This document shows positions 26,725 through 36,339 of a stretch of 48,973 nt of DNA, piece by piece. A program made the translations under genes and the position numbers. How positions within the stretch are numbered: position 1 is the first letter of the stretch; every line of letters begins with the position of its first letter. Source of the DNA: Thiotrichales bacterium 19S3-11 (GTDB lineage: Bacteria; Pseudomonadota; Gammaproteobacteria; Francisellales; Francisellaceae); NCBI GenBank assembly GCA_021713295.1, contig JAKJJU010000021.1, forward strand, positions 1 through 48,973, given 5' to 3'. Below the pieces are notes generated by a model. The model saw only the letters and a list, made by a program, of their open reading frames with translations. It was not told the origin of the DNA and searched no databases.

Positions 26725-27490
26725 AACTCGAACTACCTTCTGTTAATTTTTCTTCTAAATATTTAGTTAACCGCCTAGCAGCTAATGATGGCAACTGCTC
26801 AGCATCATCCAAAAATTTCTGTGGAATGATTTTCTCACCGACAACAACTCTAAAATCTACGCATCTATCTGGAATTTGATACCATTTTAATTCTTTTGTT
26901 AGCGTTCTTGGTTGACAAGTAATATAAATTAATCGAATTGCCACATTAAGACGTATTGCAATTTGTGCTGCGCCTCGTTTTAGCTGTATCGGTTGATCAA
27001 CAACACTTCTGGTTCCTTCTGGAAACAATAAAATATTACTTCCACTTGCCAAACTTGTACTAATTTTACTTAACGTCTGTTCACTTTGTTCATTAGCTAT
27101 ATAACCAGCGGCTTGAATAACGCGTTTAACAAAAAAATTCTGCCATAACTTTGCTTTTACAATATTATCACAATTCCTAAGTGCAGATGTAATAACAACA
27201 TAATCAATCAGTGATGGATGATTAGCAATAAATAAAGTTGACTTATCATTTAACAAGCTTGCTTTACCTTCAAAACTGAAATTAGCTAAACCTAAGGTTT
27301 GCATTAATAGCACGAATAAACGAAAGTTAACTGAAATTGCATATTGCACACGCAGCTTTACTTTAGATTTATCCGAGCATAAAATAATCAATGGTATTGT
27401 AATATAAGCTAAGACTAAGGCGCCAATGCCAAATGTGCTAAAAGCAACCGCTGTTGCCATTAGCCGCCAAATATAGTTTAGACATTTCAT
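26717..27490 (-). CDS. PlsC-like 1-acyl-glycerol-phosphate acyltransferase of an APE-type cluster
   Basis: A 257-residue membrane-bound acyltransferase. An N-terminal hydrophobic segment (about 8-38) precedes the PlsC motifs FIANHPSLIDYVV (the NHxxxxD catalytic pair), FPEGTRS and KRGAAQIAIRLNVAI. The family moves acyl chains from ACP or CoA to lipid acceptors. In aryl-polyene clusters it stands at the ApeD position, ahead of the ACP genes, as here. Confidence 0.9.
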   Translation of the reverse strand: MKCLNYIWRLMATAVAFSTFGIGALVLAYITIPLIILCSDKSKVKLRVQYAISVNFRLFVLLMQTLGLANFSFEGKASLLNDKSTLFIANHPSLIDYVVITSALRNCDNIVKAKLWQNFFVKRVIQAAGYIANEQSEQTLSKISTSLASGSNILLFPEGTRSVVDQPIQLKRGAAQIAIRLNVAIRLIYITCQPRTLTKELKWYQIPDRCVDFRVVVGEKIIPQKFLDDAEQLPSLAARRLTKYLEEKLTEGSSSYE

Positions 27491-27498
27491 TCAATCAC

Positions 27499-28206
27499 CT
27501 AACTCTGCCAACTAAATTTTTGAGTTAAACTATACTGCACTAAGGTGTGCTGAATCGAAGCATCATGACACCAATTATAAAACTCAAGTGCTGCTGGTGT
27601 TGCATTTATATCACGCTTATTTATCCCTTGCGCATAAGGTGTCATGCTAACACATATATTTGAATCACTATTTGTATCATTTCTTAATAACAAGGCAATC
27701 GCATAAGCACAATCATACCGTATCGTTAAACCTTGATAACAATGAGGTAATAATTGGTCAAAGACAACAACTAGTGCGGTTTTATTTGCATTACTTTTAA
27801 GAAAATTAATAGCATCTAACATACTCATTAAAAAAGTATCTACGCCTGCTGCAATTGATGTTGCAGGCGTATTGATGCGCTCGATAATAGTATATAAGCC
27901 TGCTGCTGCATTATGTACAGCTAAAGAAAATTTCATCGGACTTAAAGTTTCTTTATGGCTAATTGCATTTAATACATTAACCGTATTATCTAATTCACCA
28001 TGCTGAGAGCCAAATACAATATAGTCAATTGTACTTGTTTTTTGTAATTTGGTAGTTTCAGTTACCGTTAATGCGGCTGTTAACGCTAATCTACTAGCGT
28101 GGCTTAAGCGCCGTTTATATTGCGCAGGAATTATCGTTTGAGCTTGATTTAGCTTCTCTGGAGTAATCAAAGTACTGTCAATTAATTCTAATTTATTTTC
28201 AAGCAT
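27499..28206 (-). CDS. chain-length-factor-like beta-ketoacyl synthase N-terminal protein of an APE-type cluster
   Basis: A 235-residue protein resembling the stand-alone ketoacyl-synthase N-terminal family (Ketoacyl-synt_2) of APE clusters. VFGSQHGELDNTVNVL and the block FSLAVHNAAAGLYTI are typical. The usual KS catalytic Cys-His-His triad is not evident, so it is probably a chain-length factor (the ApeC position) needing a true ketosynthase partner, which is not in this window. The ATG at 28206 is preferred to a TTG 15 bp upstream. It is the first minus-strand gene of the cluster, and its promoter should lie in 28207-28429. Confidence 0.82.
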   Translation of the reverse strand: MLENKLELIDSTLITPEKLNQAQTIIPAQYKRRLSHASRLALTAALTVTETTKLQKTSTIDYIVFGSQHGELDNTVNVLNAISHKETLSPMKFSLAVHNAAAGLYTIIERINTPATSIAAGVDTFLMSMLDAINFLKSNANKTALVVVFDQLLPHCYQGLTIRYDCAYAIALLLRNDTNSDSNICVSMTPYAQGINKRDINATPAALEFYNWCHDASIQHTLVQYSLTQKFSWQS

Positions 28207-28429
28207 ATAATACAACTGCAATCGTTAACTAAATTCTAAAAGTTGAAAATTTTTAAATTTCAATATAGCATACAATATGTTCATTAACCCGATGCATCGT
28301 TATTACAGCAGATTTATACAAAATAGCAATAAATAAATACAAAAGTTAAAGACGATATCTTAATTTTGCTTTATTCTATCTGACGAGAAACTACATTTAA
28401 AATCACAGACTCAAACTAGGAATACTTAA

Positions 28430-28843
28430 ATGAGAAAAGGATTAATACGACAAAAAACACTTCAATTTAGCCTGATTTTAATCATAGGCATTTTACTAAC
28501 TGCCTGCTCTCGTATACAGCCTATCACTAATTATAACCAGCAAACCGTCCCAAATGGATTAACCTTAAAAGAGGTTAAAAGAGCCATCATCAAAGGAGCT
28601 GAAAAACGCAAATGGGTAATTAAAGAGATCAATGACAATCAACTTCAAGCAACCTATACATCCTCAACTCATGTTGCCGTTGTTGATATTCGCTATTCTA
28701 CCAAAGCTTATTCCCTAACTTATGCATCGAGTAAAAATTTAGACTATGATGCCAACATGATTCACTACAACTACAATCGTTGGGTTAGAAATTTAAACAA
28801 AGATATTCAAACACAGCTTATGCAAATACCAACTTATCAATAA
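28430..28843 (+). CDS. small lipoprotein, unknown
   Basis: A 137-residue protein with a lipoprotein signal peptide: basic start, hydrophobic core LILIIGILLTAC and a lipobox LTAC-S. The mature part has a conserved-looking segment KRAIIKGAEKRKWVIKEINDNQLQA, as in small outer-membrane lipoproteins that bind or sense envelope components. AGGA lies 8 bp before the ATG. It is divergent from the APE-type genes across a 223-bp region and 14 bp upstream of the methyltransferase gene, so it probably belongs to the same cluster. Confidence 0.75.
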   Translation: MRKGLIRQKTLQFSLILIIGILLTACSRIQPITNYNQQTVPNGLTLKEVKRAIIKGAEKRKWVIKEINDNQLQATYTSSTHVAVVDIRYSTKAYSLTYASSKNLDYDANMIHYNYNRWVRNLNKDIQTQLMQIPTYQ

Positions 28844-28857
28844 AGGCTTCACCATCG

Positions 28858-29967
28858 ATGACTACTAACGATTCACAACACTATAATCAACCACATGATA
28901 TATCTGCTTATAAGGCTAAATTTGAAGCATTAAAAATTGCTTTTTCACCCGTTATATTCCAAGTTAGTATCAGCCTACTCGAACTAGGCATCTTAGATCA
29001 ACTCAATAAAGCGGGTGAAAAGGGCCTATCGATTAAAACCATTGCAGAGTCACTTAAGCTGACTGAATATGGTGTTGGTGTACTATTAGATGCTGCATTA
29101 AGTGCCCATATTCTTTGGTTAGATGAAAATAGCCAACATTATATCTTAGATAAAATTGGCATGATGCTATTATCAGATCAAATGGTTAGAGTTAATCTCG
29201 ACTTTAATCAACACCTTTGCTATGAAGGCTTATTTCATTTGACTGAATCAATTACAGCAGGCAAGCCCAAAGGTTTAAAAGTATTTGATGAGACTGCTTC
29301 AAGTATTTATCCGCTATTAACACAACTACCAAAAAAAGCACAACAGAGTTGGTTTAACTTCGATCATTATTATTCTGATAAATCATTTAAAGCACTTTTA
29401 CCAATCCTATTCAACCCCAAGCATAAGCCAAAAACTTTATTAGATATCGGTGGTAATACTGGTAAATGGGCAATTCAATGCTTTAAGTATGATCCAGATA
29501 TAACTATTACCCTTGTTGATTTGGAAGAACAGCTCATCGTTGCCAATAATAACATCAAGCAACATGGCTTTAATGAGCGTTTTTCAAGCTACCATGTCAA
29601 TCTCCTAGAACCACAAGCTAAACTCCCAAAGACACAAACGTATGATTTCATTTGGATGAGTCAATTTCTAGATTGTTTTTCACTCGATGAAATAGCCATG
29701 ATTTTGTCAAAAGTTGCTGAGATTATGACAGATAGGACGAAACTTGGTATTTTAGAGTTATTTTGGGATCGGCAAATTTTTGAGCCTGCTGCCTTTGCAA
29801 TTAACTGTACCTCAATTTATTTTACAGCCTTAGCTAACGGTAATAGTCGAATGTATCACTCAAAAGATTTAATTAAGCTTATTCATCAAGCTGGCCTTTA
29901 TATTGATTATGATGAAGATACTATTGGTCCTGGGCATACTTTATTGATTTGCAAGAAAAAAATATAG
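28858..29967 (+). CDS. SAM-dependent O-methyltransferase of an APE-type cluster
   Basis: A 369-residue enzyme of the plant-type/AcmT-like O-methyltransferase class. An N-terminal winged-helix dimerisation domain (about 15-100, FQVSISLLELGILDQLNKAG and IAESLKLTEYGVGVLLDAAL) precedes a Rossmann catalytic domain. Motif I is LLDIGGNTGKWAIQ, and VTLVDLEEQ-like and WMSQFLDCFSLDEI blocks follow. It would methylate the aromatic head group of the aryl polyene (the ApeB position). It is transcribed away from the other biosynthetic genes, just after the lipoprotein gene. Confidence 0.87.
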   Translation: MTTNDSQHYNQPHDISAYKAKFEALKIAFSPVIFQVSISLLELGILDQLNKAGEKGLSIKTIAESLKLTEYGVGVLLDAALSAHILWLDENSQHYILDKIGMMLLSDQMVRVNLDFNQHLCYEGLFHLTESITAGKPKGLKVFDETASSIYPLLTQLPKKAQQSWFNFDHYYSDKSFKALLPILFNPKHKPKTLLDIGGNTGKWAIQCFKYDPDITITLVDLEEQLIVANNNIKQHGFNERFSSYHVNLLEPQAKLPKTQTYDFIWMSQFLDCFSLDEIAMILSKVAEIMTDRTKLGILELFWDRQIFEPAAFAINCTSIYFTALANGNSRMYHSKDLIKLIHQAGLYIDYDEDTIGPGHTLLICKKKI

Positions 29968-30645
29968 CTATTTTGATAGCGATACTACCATTTCATTTTC
30001 TTCTTTAAGAGCCAAAGTCAATAAGGAAACTTTCATTGATTTTTGTGGCGTATCTTTATAACTTTCATCTTTTTGAAATAATAGTTGCTCCGGAGATGAA
30101 GTCATCTTCTTATTTAAGTTTGAACCTTCAACCCTTATATCAAGATTAAAATAACTAGCAATTTTATCAAGCAGGCTCTTTTTAGTAGCATAATCTATAA
30201 CATGATAATAGTTTCGTTTATTCTGACAGGCTGCTCCAAGTCTTTTATAAAAACCATCAGCGCCTTGAGCACATTCAAAATAAATTTCATTTCGATTAAG
30301 CGCATACAGAGTATATAATAACGTTCCTATACCTTTTACATCTGATTGTGTTGCAAGCGATACTAACTGCGAGTGATTATGCATTAATGCACCGTAAACT
30401 GTCCGTTTAACGTCATCAATAATATAGAATAAATTAAAGCCCTCATTAGCAAAATCGGATAATGCATGCTTAGGTGCAATTTTACTAGAGAACAAATGAT
30501 CAATCGCATCATAATAGCAATTTTTTTTCAAAGCGTTATCATTACAGGTGTGTATTATGCACAGATTTGGATAAATATGACTTAGGCTTTTAACTAATGC
30601 TTTAATGTATACATTATTACCAAATTGCTTTGGTTCAAATCGCAT
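29968..30645 (-). CDS. GNAT-like acetyltransferase domain protein
   Basis: A 225-residue protein. The middle part looks like a GNAT fold: the acetyl-CoA-binding loop VKGIGTLLYTLY (about 115-126) and the later FYKRLGAACQNKRNYYHVI, as in the GNAT motif for the final strand. The C-terminal about 55 residues are polar and probably disordered. It is convergent and directly abutting with the methyltransferase gene. The substrate cannot be judged. Confidence 0.6.
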   Translation of the reverse strand: MRFEPKQFGNNVYIKALVKSLSHIYPNLCIIHTCNDNALKKNCYYDAIDHLFSSKIAPKHALSDFANEGFNLFYIIDDVKRTVYGALMHNHSQLVSLATQSDVKGIGTLLYTLYALNRNEIYFECAQGADGFYKRLGAACQNKRNYYHVIDYATKKSLLDKIASYFNLDIRVEGSNLNKKMTSSPEQLLFQKDESYKDTPQKSMKVSLLTLALKEENEMVVSLSK

Positions 30646-30739
30646 AGCAACACCTTACATACAATGGCAATATTTTATTTATATCATAAGCTTCAAATAG
30701 TAAAAAGTAATATTTTCAGGTGCATGCTGCCATCTAGCT

Positions 30740-31060
30740 CTAAGATCCGCGAACAACTGTACAGTATTTACCATAAACACCTAGAATATTTTGCGAATTA
30801 TAACTAACTGAGGCAACTTGCGCAATACCTCCTTCTTTAGCTGCACTTTCAACGGTCATATCACCAACTGCAACAAGTCCAAGAATAGAGATCGAACATG
30901 CTTGGCCTTCTTTCGCTGGCGAAACATTAGGATCAATCTGGCCTGAAACTGGTGCACCATGAACGCCGGTATAAATCTGTCCCATTGGTAAATAGGACGC
31001 ACACCCTGTTAGTAAAACACTGGTTGCTATTACACTTGTAAAAATTAATTGCTTGATCAC
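30740..31060 (-). CDS. TRL-like family lipoprotein
   Basis: A 106-residue lipoprotein with signal MIKQLIFTSVIATSVLLTGC (lipobox LTGC-A). The mature domain matches the TRL-like family: GQIYTGVHGAPV, then GQACSISILGLVAVGDMTVESAAKEGGI and ILGVYGKYC. The family's function is unknown; it is an outer-membrane or periplasmic small lipoprotein. The start is GTG, supported by AAGGAG 7 bp upstream. It stands alone between the GNAT and mdh genes. Confidence 0.88.
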   Translation of the reverse strand: MIKQLIFTSVIATSVLLTGCASYLPMGQIYTGVHGAPVSGQIDPNVSPAKEGQACSISILGLVAVGDMTVESAAKEGGIAQVASVSYNSQNILGVYGKYCTVVRGS

Positions 31061-31164
31061 GTTAACACTCCTTGTTTTTATCGCTAACTGTTTTTAGTCA
31101 ACTTTAAGTGTAGGAGTGAAACGATATTTTTAGCAATGATAGTTATAAGAATTTAATCAGAAAA

Positions 31165-32148
31165 TTAGATTAAGCCTAACGATCTAACAGCATCACGCTC
31201 TAATCTTAATTCTTCTAAGGTAATATTTACTTTCTCTTGCCCAAAAGCATTTTGAGTAAAGCCATCAACAACTTCTAATTGACCATTGACTACGCGAGCC
31301 GGCATAGAGAAAATTAACCCTTCATCAACCCCATACTGCCCTGTTGAACAAAGCGCTACTGAGAAAGTATCATTTGCTTTAGTATCAAAAAGTAAATTAT
31401 AAACCGTATTAACAACAGCCGATGCAGCCGATGCAGCTGAAGAGGCACCACGTGCTTGAATAATAGCAGCACCACGTTTTTGTACTGTTTCAATAAAGAC
31501 ATCTTTAAGCCAAGCTTCATCATTAATCACAGCTGCAGCACTTTGGCCATTAATCTTAGCGTTATAAAAATCTGGGTACTGCGTTGCAGAGTGATTACCC
31601 CAAATAATCATTTCGCTAATACTGGTTATCTCGACATTAGCTTTTTGAGCAAGTTGCGCTTTAGCACGATTCTCATCTAAAGCTGTCATTGCAAAAAATC
31701 GATCTTTTGGTACATCCGGTGCATTAGCCATAGTAATTAATGCATTGGTATTACACGGATTACCAACAGCTAAAACTCGAACATCACTCGCAGCAAACTC
31801 ATTGATTGCTTGCCCCATTGGTTTAAAAATTCCCCCATTAACTTGAAGTAAATCTGAACGCTCCATTCCTGCTTTACGAGGGACAGCACCAACTAATAAT
31901 ACCCAATTTGCATCTTTAACTGCTTCTTTTGCATTTGATGAACATTGAATGCTTTTTAGTAATGGAAATGCACAATCTTCAAGCTCCATAGTCACACCTT
32001 TTAATGCTCCCATTGCAGGCTCAATTTCTAATAAACTTAAATCAATGGCAGTATCAGCACCAAACATTTGGCCAGATGCAATTCTAAATAATAAAGCATA
32101 ACCGATATTACCTGCAGCACCCGTAACGACAACTTTGACTCGATTCAT
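31165..32148 (-). CDS. mdh: malate dehydrogenase
   Basis: A 327-residue NAD-dependent malate dehydrogenase of the cytosolic-type (MDH type 2) branch. It has [15 protein letters not shown] for NAD binding, [15 protein letters not shown] in the substrate loop, [10 protein letters not shown], the catalytic histidine in [13 protein letters not shown], and the C-terminal [16 protein letters not shown]. It interconverts malate and oxaloacetate in the TCA cycle. It has a strong AGGAGAG ribosome-binding site. A short alanine-serine repeat (about residue 235) comes from a small GATGCAGCC duplication and lies in a region that is Ala-rich in the family too. Confidence 0.97.
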   Translation of the reverse strand: MNRVKVVVTGAAGNIGYALLFRIASGQMFGADTAIDLSLLEIEPAMGALKGVTMELEDCAFPLLKSIQCSSNAKEAVKDANWVLLVGAVPRKAGMERSDLLQVNGGIFKPMGQAINEFAASDVRVLAVGNPCNTNALITMANAPDVPKDRFFAMTALDENRAKAQLAQKANVEITSISEMIIWGNHSATQYPDFYNAKINGQSAAAVINDEAWLKDVFIETVQKRGAAIIQARGASSAASAASAVVNTVYNLLFDTKANDTFSVALCSTGQYGVDEGLIFSMPARVVNGQLEVVDGFTQNAFGQEKVNITLEELRLERDAVRSLGLI

Positions 32149-32194
32149 TTTTATCTCTCCTATCGTTCAATTAATCTAGAATGACTAAAAAATA

Positions 32195-33616
32195 CTAAAA
32201 CTCAGCATTCCCTGGAGTTCTTGGGAATGGTATTACATCACGAATATTACTCACCGATGTGATATAGCTTAACAAGCGTTCAAACCCAAGACCAAAACCA
32301 CTATGCGGCACAGTACCATAGCGCCTTAAATCGCGGTACCACCAAAGCGCATCTTTTTCAATTTGCATCTCATCTAAACGCAGATCCAGTTGCTCAAGCC
32401 GCTCTTCACGTTGACTGCCGCCAATTAGTTCACCCACACCTGGAACTAGTACATCCATAGCAGCTACGGTTTTATTATCTTCATTAACTCGCATATAAAA
32501 TGCTTTTATATCTTTAGGATAATTCATTAAAATAACGGGTGATTTGGCATATTTCTCGCATAAATAACGTTCATGCTCCGACTGTAAATCTAATCCCCAA
32601 TTTACTGGGTACTCAAACGTTTCATTCGACTGTTTTAATCGTTCAATGGCATCGCTATATTGCATCTTAACAAAACGTTGATTAGCAACAGCCTCTAAAC
32701 GCTTAATCAGCCCTTTATCAACCCATTGATTAAAAAATTTCATATCATCCGCACGTTCTTCTAACGCACAGCGAATAACATACTTCAACATTTTTTCAGA
32801 CAAATTTGCTATGTCATCTAAATTAGCAAAGGCAACTTCCGGCTCAATCATCCAAAATTCAGCTAAATGGCGAGAAGTATTTGAATTTTCTGCTCTAAAA
32901 GTCGGTCCAAATGTATAAACTTTCGACAAACCAAGACAATAGCTTTCAACATTTAATTGACCAGAGACAGTCAAACTAACCTCGCGACCAAAAAAATCCT
33001 TCGTATAGTCAACCTTCTTTTGATCATCTAAAGCTAAATTTTCCATATCAAGCGTAGAGATACGAAACATCTCTCCTGCACCTTCACAGTCATTCGTTGT
33101 AATTATCGGTGTATTCACCCAATAAAACCCTTCCTCTGAAAGGAAACGGTGCACTGCTTGTGCAACCGTATGACGCATTCTAGCTACTGCGCCAATTAGG
33201 TTTGTCCGAACTCGCAAATGTGCATTTTCACGTAAATGCTCAACGGTATGTCGCTTAGGAGAGACAGGATAAGTTTCAGGATTTTCAATCCAACCATAGA
33301 CCTTAATATGATCCGCTTGGATTTCAACAGACTGACCACCACCTTGAGATTGGATTAGCTTACCTGTCACTTCGATGGCACAATCTTTGGTCAGTTTTAA
33401 AACATCTGAGGTGTAATTTTCTAACGTATTAGGAACAACGGCTTGAATTGGATCAAAGCACGAGCCATCATGAACACTAACAAATGAAATACCCGCTTTT
33501 GAATCTCGTCTCGTTCTAACCCAACCTCTAATTGTTACATTACAGCCAATTAAGTCATTATCATTTAACAACTGCTTAATAGAATAAACAGCTAAGGTAG
33601 TCGCCATATCTGTCAT
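32195..33616 (-). CDS. asnS: asparaginyl-tRNA synthetase
   Basis: A 473-residue class IIb aminoacyl-tRNA synthetase. The OB-fold anticodon-binding domain starts [21 protein letters not shown]. Motif 2 is in [21 protein letters not shown] and motif 3 in [13 protein letters not shown] near the C-terminus. [12 protein letters not shown] marks AsnRS rather than AspRS. It charges tRNA-Asn with asparagine. The ATG at 33616 is used, with AGGA 6 bp upstream, giving the usual family length. A GTG at 33706 would add about 30 unconserved residues. Confidence 0.96.
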   Translation of the reverse strand: MTDMATTLAVYSIKQLLNDNDLIGCNVTIRGWVRTRRDSKAGISFVSVHDGSCFDPIQAVVPNTLENYTSDVLKLTKDCAIEVTGKLIQSQGGGQSVEIQADHIKVYGWIENPETYPVSPKRHTVEHLRENAHLRVRTNLIGAVARMRHTVAQAVHRFLSEEGFYWVNTPIITTNDCEGAGEMFRISTLDMENLALDDQKKVDYTKDFFGREVSLTVSGQLNVESYCLGLSKVYTFGPTFRAENSNTSRHLAEFWMIEPEVAFANLDDIANLSEKMLKYVIRCALEERADDMKFFNQWVDKGLIKRLEAVANQRFVKMQYSDAIERLKQSNETFEYPVNWGLDLQSEHERYLCEKYAKSPVILMNYPKDIKAFYMRVNEDNKTVAAMDVLVPGVGELIGGSQREERLEQLDLRLDEMQIEKDALWWYRDLRRYGTVPHSGFGLGFERLLSYITSVSNIRDVIPFPRTPGNAEF

Positions 33617-33723
33617 GCCTTGTCCTATTGTAGTTTTTGCTCGGTTACTAGATTCATTTTCATAGCTAACTTCTTGCATTAGGTTTGACCTAATAATCTC
33701 TTTCACTTAAATATTGCCTTATT

Positions 33724-34731
33724 TCATACTTGGTAAAAATGACGATACCATTGAACAAAACGATTAACACCCTCTTCTACACTCATTTGTGGTCGATAAT
33801 TCAAACCAGACTCTAATAAACTAACATCAGCACAAGTAGAAGGAACATCGCCATCTTGCATGGGTAATAAATTTAGCTGTGCACGTTTACCTACGGCTAA
33901 TTCAACTGCTTTAATATAGTCCATTAACTCAGTGGGTTTGTTATTACCAATATTATAAATACGATAGGGTGCATAACTAGTAGCAGGGTTTGGTTTATCA
34001 CTATTCCAATTTATATCTGCTGTTGCAACTTTATCAATTGCACGAGAAACTCCTTCAACAATATCATCAACATAAGTAAAATCTCTCACCATTTTACCAT
34101 AATTAAATACATCGATTGGTTTATTTTCTAATATATTTTTAGTAAATAAAAATAGTGCCATATCAGGGCGTCCCCAAGGGCCATAGACCGTAAAAAAACG
34201 TAACCCAGTCGATGGTAGTTGATATAAATTAGCATAGCTATGTGCCATTAACTCATTCGCACGCTTAGTTGCTGCATACAATGCTAATGGATGATCAACC
34301 CCTTTCGTTTCTGTAAATGGTTGATTCGTATTAGCTCCATAAACTGAACTAGTTGAAGCATAAACTAAGTGTTCTACTTTTTGATGGCGGCAACCTTCTA
34401 AGATAGTAATAAACCCATTAATATTTGAATCAATATAACTCATTGGATTTTCAATTGAATAGCGAACACCTGCTTGTGCAGCTAAATGGCAAACTCGATC
34501 AAAACGATAACGCTCAAAAATACCCTCTATTGCAACTCGATCTTCTAAATTAACTTTCTCAAAGCTAAAATTTTCATACCGCTTAAGTATCTCAAGCCGT
34601 GCTTGCTTTAGGGAAACATCATAATAATCATTTAGATTATCTATACCAACAACGACATCACCTGCATCAAGACGTTTTTTCGCTAAATGAAACCCGATAA
34701 ACCCACAACAGCCAGTAATCAATAAATTCAT
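33724..34731 (-). CDS. NAD-dependent nucleotide-sugar epimerase, UDP-glucuronate 4-epimerase type
   Basis: A 335-residue extended short-chain dehydrogenase. It has [17 protein letters not shown] (NAD-binding GxxGxxG), the [15 protein letters not shown] block characteristic of UDP-glucuronate 4-epimerases, the active-site serine/threonine run STSSVYG, and YAATKRANE with the catalytic YxxxK. It converts UDP-glucuronate to UDP-galacturonate (or a related sugar) for capsule or LPS. The ATG at 34731 is used rather than a preceding TTG. No other polysaccharide gene is adjacent. Confidence 0.92.
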   Translation of the reverse strand: MNLLITGCCGFIGFHLAKKRLDAGDVVVGIDNLNDYYDVSLKQARLEILKRYENFSFEKVNLEDRVAIEGIFERYRFDRVCHLAAQAGVRYSIENPMSYIDSNINGFITILEGCRHQKVEHLVYASTSSVYGANTNQPFTETKGVDHPLALYAATKRANELMAHSYANLYQLPSTGLRFFTVYGPWGRPDMALFLFTKNILENKPIDVFNYGKMVRDFTYVDDIVEGVSRAIDKVATADINWNSDKPNPATSYAPYRIYNIGNNKPTELMDYIKAVELAVGKRAQLNLLPMQDGDVPSTCADVSLLESGLNYRPQMSVEEGVNRFVQWYRHFYQV

Positions 34732-34792
34732 CAATACATTACCTACTTATCCAAACGTTTTATATTTCTCAAGCCTACACTCTAAAGCACTG

Positions 34793-35362
34793 TTACAACT
34801 GATAGCCAATACCTAAGGTTAACATTGAGCTTGTCGGAATGTTACTACTACTTTGGTTGACTTGATAGATTAACTGCGAATAAAAGCCATAAACTAGCTC
34901 ATACTTTAGACCAACAGCCCAAAACAAGTTATTCCCTTTTTGAGATGAAATGGTGTTACCACTGAACTCTAAACTCCCTTGATTAAGGCGACCAATACCT
35001 ACTTTTCCAATCAATGAAAAGCCATAGACCAAAGGAGCTTGCCCTTTAACTGCAATATCATAACCATATAATGACGCTGTTTGGTCATTGCCATTATAGC
35101 GATATTTTACATCAGGATACTTGGTATAACCTGCCTCTATCCCAACTAATGGTACGATCATCCAGCCTGCATTAACGCTAAAACCATAACCATTATCCTT
35201 TTGGTTAACTGCATTTTGGACTGTTAAACTATCTGAAAAGGCATAGCCCCCATTAATATCAACATAAGGCCCACCACCTAAAATAAGTGCGCTAGCATTT
35301 TTTAGCGGAAGTAATACGAAGCCAATACTTATACAAATAGCAATTATTCGTTTAAATTTCAT
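34793..35362 (-). CDS. outer-membrane beta-barrel protein
   Basis: A 189-residue exported protein. It has a signal peptide (residues about 5-25, ending KNASA), then alternating hydrophobic strands with glycines, such as PYVDINGGYAFSD, YGFSVNAGWMIVPLVGIEAGY, FSLIGKVGIGRLNQG and FWAVGLKYELVYGFYSQLIY. It ends in a strand SMLTLGIGYQL typical of Omp targeting. It resembles eight-stranded OmpA/OmpW-like barrels (outer_membrane beta-barrel domain). The role is unknown. GGAG lies 10 bp before the ATG. Confidence 0.83.
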   Translation of the reverse strand: MKFKRIIAICISIGFVLLPLKNASALILGGGPYVDINGGYAFSDSLTVQNAVNQKDNGYGFSVNAGWMIVPLVGIEAGYTKYPDVKYRYNGNDQTASLYGYDIAVKGQAPLVYGFSLIGKVGIGRLNQGSLEFSGNTISSQKGNNLFWAVGLKYELVYGFYSQLIYQVNQSSSNIPTSSMLTLGIGYQL

Positions 35363-35555
35363 TAAGGCAAATCTCCATTTTTTCTAAGGATTATTTCTAA
35401 ATACAATTCTAAATTTAGCACTGGTTTGAATTATCACATAAAATGCTTTCGATAAGCAAAGATTTCTTCAAAGAAGATTACTTAAGTAGTTTTGTTACTA
35501 TAATATATAATAAATCGATATGAAAATTTAGAAAAGTATAACAAGGATTTATACG

Positions 35556-36329
35556 ATGAAAACAAAAATACAAATTGCAGCAGACTGGCTACCTAGATAC
35601 ACCGGAATGCCATTAAAACAGTTTGGTGAATATATCCTATTAACCAATTTTAGATCGTACTTAAACCAGTTCTCAGAGCGCTTTAACTCAAAAATATATG
35701 GTGAAAATCTATCTATGCAAGCAACCACCAATAAAGATGGTGTAACAATCATTAATTTTGGCATGGGTTCTCCTAATACAGCAACTATTTTGGATCTACT
35801 AACTGCAGTTAACCCCAAAGCAGCACTTTTACTCGGTAAATGCGGAGGTATTAAAAAATCCACTGAAATTGGTCACTTTATTCTACCAATTGCCGCTGTT
35901 AGAGGTGATGGTACCAGCAATGATTATATGCTTCCTGAAGTACCGGCACTTCCCTCATTTAAACTACATAAATTTATCTCAGAGCAGTTATATCAAAGAA
36001 AATTAGAATACAGAACCGGTGTTATTTATACCACTAACCGTCGCGTTTGGGAATGGGATAATCAATTTAAAGATTATTTAAAAAAACTATCGGTTATTGG
36101 CATTGATATGGAAACAGCAACACTGTTTGTTGTTGGTCACATCAATCGCATACCAAGAGGAGCGTTATTACTTGTATCCGATTTACCAATGACGCCAGAA
36201 GGTGTTAAAACTAGTCGCTCTGATCACAGTAATAACCATAAATATACAGACCTCCACCTTGATCTCGGCATCGAAGCAATGAGTAAAATTGGCAAGAATG
36301 ATGAATTTTTAAAGCACTTTCAATACTGA
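35556..36329 (+). CDS. amn: AMP nucleosidase, short form
   Basis: A 257-residue member of the nucleoside phosphorylase-like superfamily. NFGMGSPNTATILDLL and ALLLGKCGGIKKSTEIGHFILP fit AMP nucleosidase. IGIDMETATLFVVGH supplies the ME pair that contacts ribose, and LLLVSDLPMTPEGVKT the purine site. It hydrolyses AMP to adenine and ribose 5-phosphate. This short form lacks the N-terminal domain of E. coli Amn. It has an AAGGA ribosome-binding site and faces away from the barrel protein gene. Confidence 0.87.
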   Translation: MKTKIQIAADWLPRYTGMPLKQFGEYILLTNFRSYLNQFSERFNSKIYGENLSMQATTNKDGVTIINFGMGSPNTATILDLLTAVNPKAALLLGKCGGIKKSTEIGHFILPIAAVRGDGTSNDYMLPEVPALPSFKLHKFISEQLYQRKLEYRTGVIYTTNRRVWEWDNQFKDYLKKLSVIGIDMETATLFVVGHINRIPRGALLLVSDLPMTPEGVKTSRSDHSNNHKYTDLHLDLGIEAMSKIGKNDEFLKHFQY

Positions 36330-36339
36330 TCCGTTTTAT

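Noticed and set aside
30632-30641. GGTTCAAATC, identical to a tRNA T-loop consensus
   Set aside because: It lies in the first codons of the GNAT-like gene, and no acceptor, D or anticodon arms can be folded around it.
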